Below are positions 12,102-12,742 of a DNA stretch of 12,742 nt, piece after piece (position 1 is the stretch's first letter; each line of letters opens with the position of its first letter). The DNA lies in the NCBI GenBank assembly GCA_027600665.1, contig JADGJL010000861.1:1-12742 (forward strand), given 5' to 3'. Made by a program: the position numbers and the translations under genes. The notes beneath the pieces were generated by a model, which ran no database searches, was not told where the DNA came from, and worked only from the letters and a program-made list of their open reading frames with translations. Source of the stretch: Irineochytrium annulatum. Lineage: Eukaryota > Chytridiomycota > Chytridiomycetes > Chytridiales > Chytridiaceae.

Positions 12102-12742
12102 AGAGTGTGGGTGCGGACACGGGTATGAGGTGTGGTGACGAAAGACGGGGAGCTCGGGGGTCGGAGGCTCTTAAAGCTGGATTCGAGGGAGGCTGGCGAA
12201 GACCCTGGATGCTAGCACGGTGGGGCCGGGTCTTTGAGGCTCCGCATCGACCTGCCTGCGAAGGACGCGTCGATCACACGTTATTGAGGATTTCCTTACC
12301 CGGCCATAAACCCTCCACCTGCGGCGGCCCAGCGCTGGCCGACTCCGCCCACTGAACCGAAATGCTTTATCATCAACCGCCGGTGTCATGCTGGCATGGC
12401 ATCGGTGGCTCAGGCGCTCGTATCGGTGGGCTCGCGTCGCCTCTCCACGGGGCCGGAAGCATTCTCCCGAGCGCGCTCTTCAGCCATTCCACGGTCCCGC
12501 TGGGCCTCACACCAGCGCGGCCGGTGGGTTGGTGGGGCTCAATAGCGCCCGTGGCTGAAGTTGGAGCCAAGCTCGCGTCCGACTGGCGGAGTTCGTTAAT
12601 ACTGGACAAACACAACCGAAATTCCGAATGCGCCCACAGCTCTCGCGAGGTGATGACGAAACAGGGATTTAAAGTCGAGAAGAGGTTGCTGCCCTTGAGC
12701 GAGGATTACTGCCAGACCACATGAAGCAGGGAAGGGACCGGG
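12102..12742. other. Upstream region of the carboxypeptidase gene, no gene recognised
   Basis: About 640 bp precede the carboxypeptidase start and run to the window edge. Its promoter should lie in the left part, but I see no convincing TATA box on the minus strand. Short open frames exist (12362-12724 plus, 12373-12615 minus), yet neither shows a domain, signal peptide or splice pattern. An exon of a neighbouring gene beyond the edge cannot be excluded. Confidence 0.5.

Noticed and set aside
12362..12742. Small open frames at the right end as genes (12362-12724 plus, 12373-12615 minus)
   Set aside because: They overlap on opposite strands, and neither has a recognisable domain, signal peptide or convincing exon structure.

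Overview
The window reads as nuclear DNA of a zoosporic (flagellated) fungus, most likely a chytrid or close relative. Genes are split by many short GT-AG introns (mostly 41-66 nt), often with a CTAAC- or CTGAC-like branch site near the 3' end. Coding DNA is fairly GC-rich and genes are tightly packed. The first gene encodes the C-terminus of kinesin-associated protein 3 (KAP3), the non-motor subunit of heterotrimeric kinesin-2. That protein is kept by organisms that build cilia or flagella and is absent from Dikarya. Secreted hydrolases with Thr/Pro-rich tails also fit a fungus. The lineage call is an inference from gene content.

Layout, left to right: (1) 1-727, + strand, last four exons of KAP3; the gene is cut by the window edge. 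(2) 728-1522, intergenic, with a possible polyadenylation signal, a 14-bp palindrome and an AT-rich promoter-like block. (3) 1523-2868, + strand, six-exon secreted ribonuclease T2 with a Thr/Pro linker and a Cys-rich C-terminal module resembling a small carbohydrate-binding domain. (4) 2869-3577, intergenic between convergent genes. (5) 3578-7151, - strand, ten-exon CLC chloride channel/transporter with two CBS domains, a 25-nt microexon and an altered ion-pathway signature. (6) 7159-10265, + strand, fourteen-exon AFG2/Drg1 (SPATA5 family) tandem AAA ATPase of ribosome biogenesis. Its start codon lies 7 bp from that of the divergent CLC gene. (7) 10266-10509, short convergent spacer. (8) 10510-12101, - strand, four-exon secreted M14 zinc carboxypeptidase. 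(9) 12102-12742, upstream region of the carboxypeptidase with no gene I can recognise.

The genes do not form a pathway. They are a flagellar transport subunit, an endomembrane chloride/proton transporter, a cytoplasmic ribosome-assembly ATPase, and two secreted digestive enzymes (RNA and protein) suited to a saprobic or parasitic absorptive lifestyle. I found no mobile element, RNA gene or CRISPR. The least expected features are the nearly zero-spaced divergent CLC/AFG2 pair, the CLC protein's non-canonical anion pathway with a large insertion, and the RNase T2 fused to a Cys-rich module. All exon boundaries were derived by hand from splice consensus, phase and conservation, with no transcript or alignment check.
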